From Ramlibacter pallidus (lineage in GTDB: Bacteria > Pseudomonadota > Gammaproteobacteria > Burkholderiales > Burkholderiaceae_C): a stretch of 64,000 nt of DNA. A model generated the notes under the pieces. That model saw only the letters and a list, made by a program, of their open reading frames with translations. It was not told the DNA's origin and did not search any database. A program made the position numbers and the translations under genes. Positions 52,981-62,631 of the stretch are shown one piece after another (the first letter of the stretch is position 1; every line of letters starts with the position of its first letter). Location of the stretch: the NCBI RefSeq assembly GCF_015070875.1, contig NZ_JADDIV010000002.1:744001-808000 (forward strand), read 5' to 3'.

Positions 52981-54243
52981 TCAGGTGCCGGCCCGCTCCA
53001 GCATCACCTGCAGCAGCACGTTGCAGCCGGCCTCCAGGTGCGCCGGCTGGGCGTCTTCCACTTCGTTGTGGCTGATGCCGTCCTTGCACGGGATGAAGAT
53101 CATGCCGGTCGGGGCCAGGCGCGCCGCGTAGACTGCGTCGTGGCCGGCGCCGGACACCGCCGGCATGTGCGGGTAGCCCAGGCGTTCCGCGGCGGCGGCG
53201 ACCGACTGCACGCAGGCGGCGTCGAAACGCTGTGCCGGGTAGTTCGAGACCTCCTCGATGCGGATCGCCATGCCGTACTCCACGGCGAGGCGTTCGGCCA
53301 GCGCCTTCACCTCCGCGGCTTGCGCCTCCACCAGCGCGTCGGACGCATTGCGCAAGTCGATGGAGAACCTCACCCGGCCCGGGATCACGTTGCGGCTGTT
53401 GGGATGCACCTGCACCATGCCGACCGTGCCCCGGCCGTGCGGGCCGTGCCGCAGCGCCGAGGCCACCACCTCCTGCATCAGGCGGGTGGCCGGTTGCAGC
53501 GCGTCGCGGCGCAGTGCCATCGGCGTGGGTCCGGCGTGCGCCTCCATGCCTTCGACGGTGCAGTCGAACCAGCGGATTGCCAGCACGCCCTCGACGACGC
53601 CGATCGTCACGCCCGCATCCTCCAGCACGGGGCCCTGTTCGATGTGCGCCTCGAAGTACGCGCCGATGGGGTGCGCGCCCGGGACCTCTTCGCCGAGGTA
53701 GCCGATGCGCGCCAGTTCGTCGCGCACGCTCTTGCCGTCGGCGTCGCGCGCGGCGTAGGCGTGCTCCAGCGTGAAGGCGCCGGCGAAGACGCCCGACCCC
53801 ATCATCACGGGCACGAAGCGCGAGCCCTCCTCGTTGGTCCAGAACGCGACTTCGATCGGCGCCTCCGTCTCGATGCCGTGGTCGTCGAGCGTGCGCACGA
53901 CTTCCAGCGCCGCCAGCACGCCGTAGTTGCCGTCGAACTTGCCGCCGGTGGGCTGCGTGTCGATGTGGCTGCCGGCCATCACCGGCGGCAGCGCCGGGTT
54001 GCGCCCGGCACGCCGCATGAAGACGTTGCCGATGCGGTCGACCGTCACCGCGAGACCGGCTGCGCGGCCCCATTCCGTGACGAGGTCGCGGCCCTGGCGA
54101 TCGAGGTCCGACAGGGCCAGCCGGCAGACGCCGCCCCTGGCCGTGGCACCCACCTGCGCCAGCGCCATGAGCGAATCCCACAGGCGGCGGCCATCGATGC
54201 GCAGCGATGTGACGGAGGGGGAAGACATCGTTCGTTGGCTCAT
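52981..54243 (-). CDS. M20-family amidohydrolase (N-carbamoyl-L-amino acid hydrolase/allantoate amidohydrolase)
   Basis: A 420-residue binuclear zinc hydrolase of the HyuC/AllC group. Metal ligands lie in AGSHIDTQPTGGKFDGNYGV, WTNEEGSRF and EAHIEQGPVLE; substrate-binding SGAGHDAVYAARL and the final CKDGISHNEVE histidine follow. It releases ammonia and CO2 from N-carbamoyl-amino acids or allantoate. With ureidoglycolate lyase directly divergent, allantoate degradation is attractive; the hydantoin racemase nearby equally fits carbamoyl-amino acids. Start ATG at 54243, or 54228 (MSSPSV); neither has a good ribosome binding site. Confidence 0.88.
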   Translation of the reverse strand: MSQRTMSSPSVTSLRIDGRRLWDSLMALAQVGATARGGVCRLALSDLDRQGRDLVTEWGRAAGLAVTVDRIGNVFMRRAGRNPALPPVMAGSHIDTQPTGGKFDGNYGVLAALEVVRTLDDHGIETEAPIEVAFWTNEEGSRFVPVMMGSGVFAGAFTLEHAYAARDADGKSVRDELARIGYLGEEVPGAHPIGAYFEAHIEQGPVLEDAGVTIGVVEGVLAIRWFDCTVEGMEAHAGPTPMALRRDALQPATRLMQEVVASALRHGPHGRGTVGMVQVHPNSRNVIPGRVRFSIDLRNASDALVEAQAAEVKALAERLAVEYGMAIRIEEVSNYPAQRFDAACVQSVAAAAERLGYPHMPAVSGAGHDAVYAARLAPTGMIFIPCKDGISHNEVEDAQPAHLEAGCNVLLQVMLERAGT

Positions 54244-54258
54244 GGTTCAATGCGATGC

Positions 54259-54756
54259 ATGGCTCCCACCGTCCTGTCGCTGCGTCCGCTCACCGCGAAC
54301 GACTTCGCGCCGTACGGCGAGGTGCTGGAGCTGGGGGAGGGACCGGCCCGCGCGATCAACGCCGGCACCAGCGCGCGGCGCGACCTGGCCGCGGCGCTCG
54401 ACCTCACGCGCGAAGGCGGTGCGCCGGTGCTCGCGACCTTCGACGTGCAGGGCCAGGCCGTCGAGGGACCGTGGACGATGCTGGAGCGGCACCGCCTGGG
54501 CAGCCAGACCTTCGTGCCGCTCGCGGCCGCGGACTGGGTGGTGCTGGTCGGCCTGGGCCAGGCGGCGCCCGAACGGCGAACCTTCGCGGCCTTCGCGGCC
54601 ACCGGCGCGCAGGGCATCACGCTGCATGCCGGCACCTGGCACCACCCGCTGATCGCGCTGGCGCCCGGCCGCTTCCTGGTGATCGAGCGCGGGGTGCCGG
54701 GCCAGAAAGACTGCGACGTGGTCACGCTGTCGCCGCCGGTGCGACTGGCGCCCTGA
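54259..54756 (+). CDS. allA: Ureidoglycolate lyase
   Basis: A 165-residue cupin-like enzyme (EC 4.3.2.3) splitting ureidoglycolate into glyoxylate and urea. Family blocks: LTANDFAPYGEVLELG, AINAGTSARRD, MLERHRLGSQTFVPLA, and GTWHHPLIALAPGRFLVIER with the catalytic-region histidines. Its urea product could feed the nearby urea/amide system. Only 15 bases separate it from the divergent amidohydrolase start, so the promoters must overlap the coding ends. ATG 54250 is an alternative start. Confidence 0.85.
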   Translation: MAPTVLSLRPLTANDFAPYGEVLELGEGPARAINAGTSARRDLAAALDLTREGGAPVLATFDVQGQAVEGPWTMLERHRLGSQTFVPLAAADWVVLVGLGQAAPERRTFAAFAATGAQGITLHAGTWHHPLIALAPGRFLVIERGVPGQKDCDVVTLSPPVRLAP

Positions 54757-54772
54757 AAGCCGCGGCATCGCC

Positions 54773-55975
54773 TCAGGCCCAGGCCTGCGCGATGCGCTCG
54801 GCCAGCCGCACCAGGCTGCGGTCGCTGCCCGCCGGGCCCAGCAGGGAGATGCCGAGCGGGGCACCGTCGCGGCGCGCGAGCGGCAGCGTCAATTGTGGAA
54901 AGCCGGACAAGCCGGCGCTGCACAACAGGCGGATCGCCCGGTTGCGGTAGTCCTCGAGCCCAGCCTCCGATTCGTTCGCCAGCGGCGCGATGTCCGGCAT
55001 GGTGGGCATCAGCAGCACGCCATCCGCCTCCAGCAGGTCCGCGAGCTGCGCGCGGAAACGTTCGCGGTAGGCGCGTGCTTCCAGCACCTGCGCGTCGGTG
55101 ACTTCCGCGCTCCAGGCGAAACGTTGCGCCACGCCGGGCCCGAGCGGCGGCGCGAAGCGGCGCAGGAAGGGGCCGTCCGTCTGCCAGGACTCGTGCCCCT
55201 GCAGGTGGCGGAAGCGCCAGTACAGCGTGTCCAGGTCCTGCAGCACCACCTGCACCGGCCGCGCGGGGCCGAGGATGTCCTCGATCCGCCGGCGCACCGG
55301 CGCCAGCGCATCCGTCGCCGCCGGCGTCGCCAGCGGCCACAGGTCGGTGGGCGCCAGCAGGCGCACGTTGGCGGGCAGCGGTGCGGCGTCGTCCCCCAGC
55401 AGCACGTCGGCCACGCGCGCGAAGGTGGCGACATCCCGCGCGAACCAGCCGCACGTGTCGAGGCTCGGCGCGAGGTCCAGCACGTCGTGCAGGCTGATGC
55501 GGCCATGCGTGGGACGCAGTCCGACCAGGCCGCAATGGCTGGCCGGCGCGCGCACCGAACCGCCGGTGTCGGTGCCGAGCGCGAAGTCGCACAGGCGGTT
55601 CGACACCGCGGAGGCCGAGCCGGACGAGGAGCCGCCGCAGATGCGGTCCGGCGCGGCGCCGTTGACGGGAGAGCCGAAGTGCGCGTTCTGCCCGTTCATG
55701 GAAAAGGCGAGTTCGTCGGTGACGGTCTTGCCGGCAAAGCGGGCGCCCGCGTCCAGCAGCCTGCGCACGGTGGGCGCGGTCCGGTCCTGCACGCCCAGCA
55801 GCGCCAGCAGCAGCGGCTGCCCGCCGCTGGTGGGATAGCCGGCCACGTGGAACAGATCCTTCACGCCGAAGTCCAGCCCGGCCAGCGGCCCCGTGGCAGC
55901 GTGCGGCACCGGCGCCTTGGGGTAGGGCATGAAGGCGTGGGCGGGATCGTGCAGCACGTCGGTGTGCAGGTTCAT
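54773..55975 (-). CDS. Amidase-signature family hydrolase
   Basis: A 400-residue amidase-signature enzyme. The catalytic triad is visible: Lys in FGVKDLF, the cis-Ser in GTDTGGSVRAPA, and the nucleophilic Ser in the ICGGSSSGSASAV Ser/Gly loop. It is shorter than GatA (about 485) and has no GatB or GatC nearby, so it is a small-molecule amidase. It is coupled (ATGA overlap at 55975) to an oligopeptide-type ABC transporter, suggesting it hydrolyses the imported amide or ureide. Confidence 0.87.
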   Translation of the reverse strand: MNLHTDVLHDPAHAFMPYPKAPVPHAATGPLAGLDFGVKDLFHVAGYPTSGGQPLLLALLGVQDRTAPTVRRLLDAGARFAGKTVTDELAFSMNGQNAHFGSPVNGAAPDRICGGSSSGSASAVSNRLCDFALGTDTGGSVRAPASHCGLVGLRPTHGRISLHDVLDLAPSLDTCGWFARDVATFARVADVLLGDDAAPLPANVRLLAPTDLWPLATPAATDALAPVRRRIEDILGPARPVQVVLQDLDTLYWRFRHLQGHESWQTDGPFLRRFAPPLGPGVAQRFAWSAEVTDAQVLEARAYRERFRAQLADLLEADGVLLMPTMPDIAPLANESEAGLEDYRNRAIRLLCSAGLSGFPQLTLPLARRDGAPLGISLLGPAGSDRSLVRLAERIAQAWA

Positions 55976-56982
55976 GGGGCGACTCCTTGCAGCGCGGGCG
56001 CGGTGGTGTCGGTGCGCAGGCAGCGCACCGCGTGACCGGCGGTGGGCCAGTGGATGTCCGGCTGCGCTTCGCGGCACCCCGCGAACGCCAGCCCGCAGCG
56101 GTCGGCGAAGGCGCAGCCCGCCGGCAGTGCGGACAGGTCGGGCGGCGCCCCCGGAATGGTCTGCAGCCGCGTACCCTTGGCCAGCGCGCCGTCCGCGCGG
56201 CTTCGCAGCAGGGCCAGGGTGTACGGATGGCGCGGTGCCCGGATCAGCGTCGCGGCCGGTCCTTCCTCGACGATGCGGCCGGCGTACATCACCGCGATGC
56301 GGTCCGCCACCTCCACCGCCGCGCCGATGTCGTGCGTGACGAAGACCACGGACAGGCCCAGTTCGCGCTGCAGCTCGCGCAGCAGCAGCAGGATCTGGAT
56401 CTGCACCGTGGCGTCGAGGGCCGTCGTGGGCTCGTCGGCCAGCAGCAGCTGCGGCCGGCAGGCCAGGGCCAGGGCGATCATCGCGCGCTGCCGCATGCCG
56501 CCGGACATCTCGTGCGGATAGGCCTGCAGCCGCCGTTCGGGGCTGGGGATGCGCACGCGCTCGAACAGCTGCAGCGCGCGCGCGTGGGCCTGCGCCTGGG
56601 TCACCGGCTCGTGGCGGCGGATGGCCTCCACGATCTGCGCACCGACGGAGTAGACCGGGTCCATCGCCAGCAGCGGCTCCTGGAAGATCATCGCGGCCAC
56701 CTTGCCGCGGAAGTCCGAGAGCGCGCCCGGCGACAGCCCCAGCACGTCGACGCCCGCCACGCGGATCTCGCCCTCGATGCGGGTGCGTTTCGGCGGATGC
56801 AGGCGCAGCAGGCTGCGCAGCGTGACACTCTTGCCCGAGCCGGACTCGCCGATCAGCGCCACGGCCTCGCCGCGGCGGACCTGCAGGTCGACGCCGTTGA
56901 CCGCGCGCACCTGCTTGCGGGCGTCGCCGAAGGTCACGCGCAGGCTGCGGATGTCGACGAAGGGCGCTTCGCTGGCGTTCAT
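55972..56982 (-). CDS. Oligopeptide-type ABC transporter ATP-binding protein (DppD/OppD)
   Basis: A 336-residue ATPase. Walker A is [15 protein letters not shown], signature [15 protein letters not shown], Walker [13 protein letters not shown]. The C-terminal cysteine-rich segment ([15 protein letters not shown]) is typical of DppD/OppD iron-sulfur-type tails. Four-base ATGA overlaps join it to both neighbours. Confidence 0.93.
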   Translation of the reverse strand: MNASEAPFVDIRSLRVTFGDARKQVRAVNGVDLQVRRGEAVALIGESGSGKSVTLRSLLRLHPPKRTRIEGEIRVAGVDVLGLSPGALSDFRGKVAAMIFQEPLLAMDPVYSVGAQIVEAIRRHEPVTQAQAHARALQLFERVRIPSPERRLQAYPHEMSGGMRQRAMIALALACRPQLLLADEPTTALDATVQIQILLLLRELQRELGLSVVFVTHDIGAAVEVADRIAVMYAGRIVEEGPAATLIRAPRHPYTLALLRSRADGALAKGTRLQTIPGAPPDLSALPAGCAFADRCGLAFAGCREAQPDIHWPTAGHAVRCLRTDTTAPALQGVAP

Positions 56983-58016
56983 GCGGCCTCCCGCCAGGCC
57001 GTGGGCGCTTCGCTGTGGCCACTGGCCGGCACGTGCATCCAGCAGGCGACCGATTGCCCCGCGGTGGCCGGGCCGAGCTGGGGCTCGCGCGCGGAGCAGA
57101 CCGCCTGTGCGTGGACGCAGCGCGTGTGGAAGCGGCAGCCCGGCGGCGGGTCGATGGGGTTGGGCGGGTCGCCCGCGAGCGGGGGCTGTTCGGTGCGGCG
57201 GTCCGGGTCCATCGAGGGGATGGACGACAGCAGCGCGCGCGTGTACGGATGCGCGGGGGCGTCGAACAGCGTCTCGCTGGCGCCGAGCTCGGCCACCTGC
57301 CCGAGGTACATCACCATCACGCGGTCGCTCATGTAGCGCACCACGTTCAGGTCGTGGCTGATGAAGATGTAGGTCAGGCCGAACTCCTCCTTCAGGTCCA
57401 GCAGCAGGTTCAGCACCTGCGCCTCCACCGACTTGTCCAGCGCGGAGACGGCCTCGTCGAGGATGACCAGGCGCGGCTGCAGCGCCAGCGCGCGCGCGAT
57501 GTTCACGCGCTGCCGCTGGCCGCCGGAGAGCTCGTGCGGGTAACGCTCGGCGAAGCGCCGCGGCTCCAGCCCGACGCGCGCCAGCAGGTCGCGCGCCCGG
57601 GCGACCGCCTCCTTGCGCGGCAATCCGTGCACCTGCGGCGCGAAGGCGATGGAGTCCTCCATCGTCAGCCGCGGGTTGAGCGAGGCATAGCTGTCCTGGA
57701 ACACCATCTGCGCCTGCCGGCGGAAGGCCTTCAGCGGCAGCGCGCGGCTGCCCACCGCCTCGCCGTCGAACACGACCTCGCCGCGGTCCGGCGCGATCAG
57801 CTGCATCAGCAGGCGCGCAGTGGTCGACTTGCCGCAGCCCGATTCGCCCACCACGCCCAGCGTCTCGCCCTTGCGCACGTCGAAGGCGATGCCGTCCACC
57901 GCGCGCACCACGCCGCCGCCGCGCCCGAGCACGTCCTTCTTCAGCGGGAAGTGCTTGACCAGCCCGCGCACGGACAGCAGCGGCTGCGCCGGACCGCCGA
58001 CGTCGATGGCGTTCAT
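56979..58016 (-). CDS. Oligopeptide-type ABC transporter ATP-binding protein (DppF/OppF)
   Basis: A 345-residue ATPase. Walker A is [17 protein letters not shown], signature [15 protein letters not shown], Walker [16 protein letters not shown]; the OppF tail contains [14 protein letters not shown]. Starts with MNAIDVGG at 58016, overlapping the permease stop in ATGA. Here the F-type subunit precedes the D-type, the reverse of the common order. Confidence 0.93.
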   Translation of the reverse strand: MNAIDVGGPAQPLLSVRGLVKHFPLKKDVLGRGGGVVRAVDGIAFDVRKGETLGVVGESGCGKSTTARLLMQLIAPDRGEVVFDGEAVGSRALPLKAFRRQAQMVFQDSYASLNPRLTMEDSIAFAPQVHGLPRKEAVARARDLLARVGLEPRRFAERYPHELSGGQRQRVNIARALALQPRLVILDEAVSALDKSVEAQVLNLLLDLKEEFGLTYIFISHDLNVVRYMSDRVMVMYLGQVAELGASETLFDAPAHPYTRALLSSIPSMDPDRRTEQPPLAGDPPNPIDPPPGCRFHTRCVHAQAVCSAREPQLGPATAGQSVACWMHVPASGHSEAPTAWREAA

Positions 58017-58909
58017 TGCTTGATCTCCATGGCGCCGCGCAGGCCGTCCGCCAGCAGGTTGAAGGCGATCGAGGTCGCGAAGATCATCGCGCCGGGCAGC
58101 GCCGCGATCCACGGCTGCACGTAGATGGCCGTGCGCAGCGTGTTGAGCATCAGGCCCCACTCGGGCTCCGGCGGCTTGACGCCGAGGCCAAGGAAGCTCA
58201 GGCCCGAGGCCAGGATCATGGAGACGGCCACCAGGCTGGTGGCGTAGACGAAGATCGGCCCCAGCACGTTGCCCAGCACGTGCACGCGCACGATGGTGAA
58301 GGCGTTGGCCCCCGAGGCGCGGGCCGCCTCGACGAAATCCCGCGTGCGGATCTGCGTCGTCACGCTCTCGGCGACGCGCGCCAGCGGCGGGATGAAGACG
58401 ATCGTGAGGGAGATCAGCGAGTTGGTCATGCCCGCACCCAGCGCGCCCGACAGGGCGATGGCGAGCAGCACCGACGGGAAGGCGTAGAAGACGTCGATCG
58501 TGCGCATGATGACGCTGTTGACGCGCCCGCCCGCGTAGCCGGCCGTGATGCCGATGACCGCGCCGAACACGAAGGCCAGCAGCACGGGCGTGATGCCCAT
58601 GAACAGCGACAGGCGCGCACCGACCATCAGCCGCGACAGCATGTCGCGCCCGAGTTCGTCCGTGCCCAGGGGATGCCCTTCGAAGCCGATCGGCTTCAGC
58701 CGCTTGAGCATGGAGGACTGGTAGGGATCGGCCGGCACGATCCACGGCGCCAGCAGCGCCAGCAGCAGGAGCACCAGGATGACGAGCGCCGCGCCCACGG
58801 CGACGCGGTCGCGCAGGAAGCGTCGCGTGACGGTCTGCCAGTAGCCCGCGGAGCGCTGCGGCGCGGCGGGCAGCAGTTCGACCGGGGGTTCGACGGTGGC
58901 TTGCAGCAT
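58013..58909 (-). CDS. Oligopeptide-type ABC transporter permease (DppC)
   Basis: A 298-residue permease. The N-terminal cytoplasmic stretch ([20 protein letters not shown]) precedes the first helix; [20 protein letters not shown] is the DppC signature. The EAA loop is [20 protein letters not shown]. It starts nine bases after DppB. Confidence 0.93.
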   Translation of the reverse strand: MLQATVEPPVELLPAAPQRSAGYWQTVTRRFLRDRVAVGAALVILVLLLLALLAPWIVPADPYQSSMLKRLKPIGFEGHPLGTDELGRDMLSRLMVGARLSLFMGITPVLLAFVFGAVIGITAGYAGGRVNSVIMRTIDVFYAFPSVLLAIALSGALGAGMTNSLISLTIVFIPPLARVAESVTTQIRTRDFVEAARASGANAFTIVRVHVLGNVLGPIFVYATSLVAVSMILASGLSFLGLGVKPPEPEWGLMLNTLRTAIYVQPWIAALPGAMIFATSIAFNLLADGLRGAMEIKQ

Positions 58910-58918
58910 GGACTTTCC

Positions 58919-59872
58919 TCAGGCGCGCGCGATGCGCGGGTCCAGCAGCGTCTGCACGACGTCCACCAGCAGGTTGAGCACGACGAAGAAGGTGGCCAGC
59001 ACCAGGATCGTGCCCTGCAGCAGCGGCAGGTCGCGCTGGAAGATCGCGGAGTTCAGCAGGAAACCGGTACCCGGCCACGAGAACACGGTCTCGATCAGGA
59101 TCGAGCCGCCCAGCAGGTAGCCGAGCTGCAGGCCCATGACCGCCAGCGCGGTGGGCGCCGCGTTCTTGACCACGTGCAGGAAGATGCCGGTGTCGGTCAG
59201 GCCCTTCGCGCGCAGGCCCACGATGAATTCCTGGTTGAGGATCTCGGCGACCAGCGCCCGCACCGTGCGCGCGATGATGCCCATCGGGATCACGCTCATG
59301 GTCAGTGCGGGCAGCAGCATGTGCTTGAAGTGCTCCCAGTCCCAGGTCCAGTCCGCGGAGCCGCCGGGACCGGCGCCGCCCGGCGGCAGCCAGTTGAGGG
59401 TGGCGGAGAACACGATCACCATCACCATGCCCAGCCAGTAGTGCGGCACGCTCACGCCCAACACCGAGGTGAGCGACGCGGCCTTGTCGACCCACGAGCC
59501 CTGGAAGTAGCCCGCCACGAAGCCGAACAGGCTGCCCAGGAAGAAGCCGATCAGCGTGGCGAGCATCGCGATGCGCAGCGTGTTGCCCACGGCGCGCATC
59601 ACTTCCTGGGCGACGGGCCGGCCGGACGCGATGGAGGTGCCGAGGTCGCCGTTGAGCGCGCGCCAGGTCCAGCTGGCGAACTGCTCCGGCAGCGTGCGGT
59701 TGAAGCCGTACAGCTCGCGCAGGCGCTGCTGCAGTTCCACCGACGCATCGGGCGGCAGGATGGAGACCAGCGGATCGCCCGGGGCGAGGTGCACGAGGGC
59801 GAAGCAGACCAGCGCCACGCCCACCATGATCGGCAGCGTGTAGGCCAGGCGGCGCATCAGATAACCGAGCAT
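58919..59872 (-). CDS. Oligopeptide-type ABC transporter permease (DppB)
   Basis: A 317-residue permease. The N-terminus MLGYLMRRLAYTLPIMVGVA and large periplasmic loop are typical; the DppB FVAGYFQGSW block and EAA-like loop (GLRAKGLTDTGIFLHVVKNA) are present, ending LLDPRIARA. It follows the binding-protein gene across an intercistronic stem-loop. Confidence 0.92.
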   Translation of the reverse strand: MLGYLMRRLAYTLPIMVGVALVCFALVHLAPGDPLVSILPPDASVELQQRLRELYGFNRTLPEQFASWTWRALNGDLGTSIASGRPVAQEVMRAVGNTLRIAMLATLIGFFLGSLFGFVAGYFQGSWVDKAASLTSVLGVSVPHYWLGMVMVIVFSATLNWLPPGGAGPGGSADWTWDWEHFKHMLLPALTMSVIPMGIIARTVRALVAEILNQEFIVGLRAKGLTDTGIFLHVVKNAAPTALAVMGLQLGYLLGGSILIETVFSWPGTGFLLNSAIFQRDLPLLQGTILVLATFFVVLNLLVDVVQTLLDPRIARA

Positions 59873-59897
59873 GGGCGGCCCCGGTGAAAGGCGAGGG

Positions 59898-59921
59898 GCA
59901 CGGCCCGCGGGCGGGCCGTGC
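59898..59921. repeat. Strong stem-loop between binding-protein and permease genes
   Basis: GCACGGCCCGC-GG-GCGGGCCGTGC, perfect 11-base arms with a 2-base loop and no T tract. It follows the binding-protein stop by 8 bases and precedes dppB by 25. It probably protects the upstream mRNA or attenuates the permease genes. Confidence 0.75.
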
Positions 59922-59929
59922 GGCGGACT

Positions 59930-61597
59930 TCAGTCCATCGTCATCGGCGCGATGTCGATGAACCAGCTGCGCGGCTGCACCACGCCCTTGACCTTGGCGC
60001 TGATCGCGCGCGGGCCGACGTCGTGGGCGATCCAGAGGAAGGGCGCCTCCTCCACGATGCGGGCGTGCAGCTTGGCCAGCGCGCCGTCGCGCGCCTTGTC
60101 GTCGAAGCTGTTGCGGGCGTCGGCAATCAGCTTGTCGAACTCGTCGTTGCCGAAGTAGCCCCAGTTGTTGGAAACCGGCGGGAAGGTCTTGGTGCTGGTG
60201 AAGCGCACCATGGCGAAGAACGGGTCCATCGCCGCGAAGCTGACGTTGATCGCATGCGCGCCGTTGGCAGAGGCGTGCTTGGCGCCCTGGCGCCAGTTGG
60301 TGAACAGCGTGTTCCACTCGATCACGTCGAACTGCACGTCGAAGAAGCACTGCTTGAGCGACTGCTGCACGAACTCGTTCATCGGCAGCGGCTGCATCTG
60401 GCCGGAGCCCGAGGCGGAGATCTGCACCTTGACCTTGACGGGCTTGGCGGCGGAGAAGCCGGCCTGCTGCATCAGGGCCTGCGCGCCCTTCACGTCGTAC
60501 TTGATGTCGAACTTCGGGCTGCCCCACCAGGGGTGGCCGGGCGGCACGGTGCCCTTGGGCGGCGCCATCATCCCGTTCAGCATGGACTTCATGCCCTCGC
60601 GGTCCACGCACAGGTTGGCGGCCTGGCGCACGCGCTTGTCGAGGAAGGGCGAGCCCTCGGCGAAGGAGAACTGCCACGGCCACACGTGCGGCTGGGCGTT
60701 GCTGTAGATCTTGAAGCCGCGCTGCTGGATCTGCGGCATGGCGTCGGGCGCTGGCGCCTCGATCCAGTCCACCTGGCCGGAGAGCAGGGCCGCGGTGCGC
60801 GCGTTGGCCTCCGGCATGGGGATCATCACGACCTTGTCGATCTTCGGCGTGCGCTTGGGGTCCCAGTAGGCCTTGTTCGCGGCCAGCTCCAGGCGCTCGC
60901 GCGGCACGAAGCGGGTCATCCGGAAGGGGCCGGTGCCCGAGGCGTCGCCGGCGAAGGCGACCCACGCCTGCTTGGAGCGCTCGGCGGCGTCGGTGACGGA
61001 GGCGGGCACGGCCTTGAGCTTGGCTTCCCAGTGCGCGGGCGACGCCATAAACAGGTTGGTTAGGTTCAGCGGCAGGAAGGCATCCGGCTCGCTGGTGGTC
61101 AGCTCCACCGTCAGGTTGTCGATCTTGCGGGCGCTGCGCAGCGTGGGCATGCGCGAGGCGGTCACGCCGACCTGGCTGGCGTCGAAGTGCGGCGCCTCCT
61201 TGTCGAGGACCTTGCGCACGTTCCACACCACGGCGTCGGCGTTGAAGTCGGAGCCGTCGTGGAACTTGACGCCCGGGCGCAGCTTGAACACCCACTTGGT
61301 CTTGTCCTTCGCGTCGGCGGCCCAGGAGGTGGCGAGGCCCTGCACCAGCACGCTGGGCGCGTCGGCCTTCGACAGGTCCCAGTGCGTGAGCGCGTCGTAC
61401 ATCGGGATGCCGGTGAAGCGGTTGCCCTCGAAACCCTGGTCCGGCTGGCCGAGCGTGCGCGGGATGTCCGCGGCGGTCATGGCGATGCGCAGCACCTTCT
61501 CCTGCGCCAGCGCGGGAGCGGCGAAGGCGGAGAGCACGAGGGCGGCGGCCAGGCCGGCGGCCTGCGGCTTGCGGAAAGGGGAGGGGAACCGATGCAT
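59930..61597 (-). CDS. Periplasmic substrate-binding protein, DppA/OppA family (SBP_bac_5)
   Basis: A 555-residue extracellular binding protein. The signal peptide is AAGLAAALVLSAFAAPALA, then QEKVLRIAMTAADIPRTLGQ. Family block: LRPGVKFHDGSDFNADAVVW. The C-terminus ends WFIDIAPMTMD. First gene of the six-gene operon with dppBCFD-like genes and the amidase. The ligand is probably an amide, ureide or modified amino acid, not a plain peptide, judging from the operon. Confidence 0.92.
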   Translation of the reverse strand: MHRFPSPFRKPQAAGLAAALVLSAFAAPALAQEKVLRIAMTAADIPRTLGQPDQGFEGNRFTGIPMYDALTHWDLSKADAPSVLVQGLATSWAADAKDKTKWVFKLRPGVKFHDGSDFNADAVVWNVRKVLDKEAPHFDASQVGVTASRMPTLRSARKIDNLTVELTTSEPDAFLPLNLTNLFMASPAHWEAKLKAVPASVTDAAERSKQAWVAFAGDASGTGPFRMTRFVPRERLELAANKAYWDPKRTPKIDKVVMIPMPEANARTAALLSGQVDWIEAPAPDAMPQIQQRGFKIYSNAQPHVWPWQFSFAEGSPFLDKRVRQAANLCVDREGMKSMLNGMMAPPKGTVPPGHPWWGSPKFDIKYDVKGAQALMQQAGFSAAKPVKVKVQISASGSGQMQPLPMNEFVQQSLKQCFFDVQFDVIEWNTLFTNWRQGAKHASANGAHAINVSFAAMDPFFAMVRFTSTKTFPPVSNNWGYFGNDEFDKLIADARNSFDDKARDGALAKLHARIVEEAPFLWIAHDVGPRAISAKVKGVVQPRSWFIDIAPMTMD

Positions 61598-61712
61598 GGG
61601 GACTCCGGCAAGTGGAAGAAAGGGTGGCAGGGTTCGTGCGTGCAATCGCCGTGCCAAGCGCGGCGCATCGCCACGCACCAAAACCGGCCGCGTTCCGGCG
61701 GCCGCATGCACC

Positions 61713-62471
61713 ATGAAGATCCTGCTGCTCAACCCGAACACCACCGCGTCGATGACGCAGGCCATCGCCGCCGCGGCCCGCGCGGTGGCCGCGCCGGGCA
61801 CCGAGGTGCGCGCCACCCAACCAAGCTTCGGGCCGGTCTCGATCGAAAGCCACTACGACGAAGCGTTCGCCGCCGCGGGCGTCGCCGAACAGGTGCGGCT
61901 CGCGGCCGAGGATCCACCCGACGCCACGGTCATCGCCTGCTTCGGCGACCCCGGGCTGGACGCCGCGCGCGAGGTGCTGGACGGGCCGGTGCTCGGCATC
62001 GCGGAAGCGGCCTTCCACGTGGCGTCGATGCTGGCGACCGGCTTCTCGGTGGTCACGACGATGACTCGCACCTGCGTGATGGCCGAACGGCTGGTGCAGC
62101 GCTACGGCTTCGAGCGCAGTTGCCGCGGCATCCACGGCACGGACATCCCGGTGCTGGCCCTGGAGCAGGCGGGCGAGCCGATGCTGCGGCAGATCGAGGA
62201 AGCGGCGCGGACGGCGCTGGCGCGGGACGGCAGCGGCGCCATCGTGCTCGGCTGCGCGGGCATGGCGCCGCTCTGTGCGACGCTTTCCGACCGGCTCGGG
62301 GTGCCGGTGGTCGACGGCGTGGCCGCCGCGGTGAAGCTGGCCGAAGCGCTGGTGGGGCTCGGATTGCGCACGTCCAGGCGGGGCGACTACGCGCAACCCC
62401 TTGCCAAGCCCTTCACCGGGTGGGCACAGGGCCTGGCGTGGGAGGCAACCAGGGCGGCCGGCGGGCGGTAA
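61713..62471 (+). CDS. Hydantoin/allantoin racemase (Asp/Glu racemase superfamily)
   Basis: A 252-residue cofactor-independent racemase. N-terminal KILLLNPNTTASMTQAIAAA is the hydantoin racemase start. The two catalytic cysteines lie in VIACFGDPGLDAAREV and VLGCAGMAPLCATL. Hydantoin racemases supply the isomer used by hydantoinase; HpxA-type members racemise allantoin. With ureidoglycolate lyase and a carbamoyl/allantoate hydrolase in the cluster, both are possible. No hydantoinase or allantoinase is in the window. It diverges from the ABC operon. Confidence 0.87.
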   Translation: MKILLLNPNTTASMTQAIAAAARAVAAPGTEVRATQPSFGPVSIESHYDEAFAAAGVAEQVRLAAEDPPDATVIACFGDPGLDAAREVLDGPVLGIAEAAFHVASMLATGFSVVTTMTRTCVMAERLVQRYGFERSCRGIHGTDIPVLALEQAGEPMLRQIEEAARTALARDGSGAIVLGCAGMAPLCATLSDRLGVPVVDGVAAAVKLAEALVGLGLRTSRRGDYAQPLAKPFTGWAQGLAWEATRAAGGR

Positions 62472-62631
62472 CCCGCCGGCTCCTCGTCCGGGGCGCTGGC
62501 GGGTAAGCCCCCGCCCCATGTCCCTGACTTTGCGCGCCGGCAGCCGGAAAGTCTTGCTGAACTTCTGCGGATCCCGGGCTTTCGCAGCAAATCCTTCTGT
62601 AGATCGGCCAATAGGTCGATAATCCGGCGAC

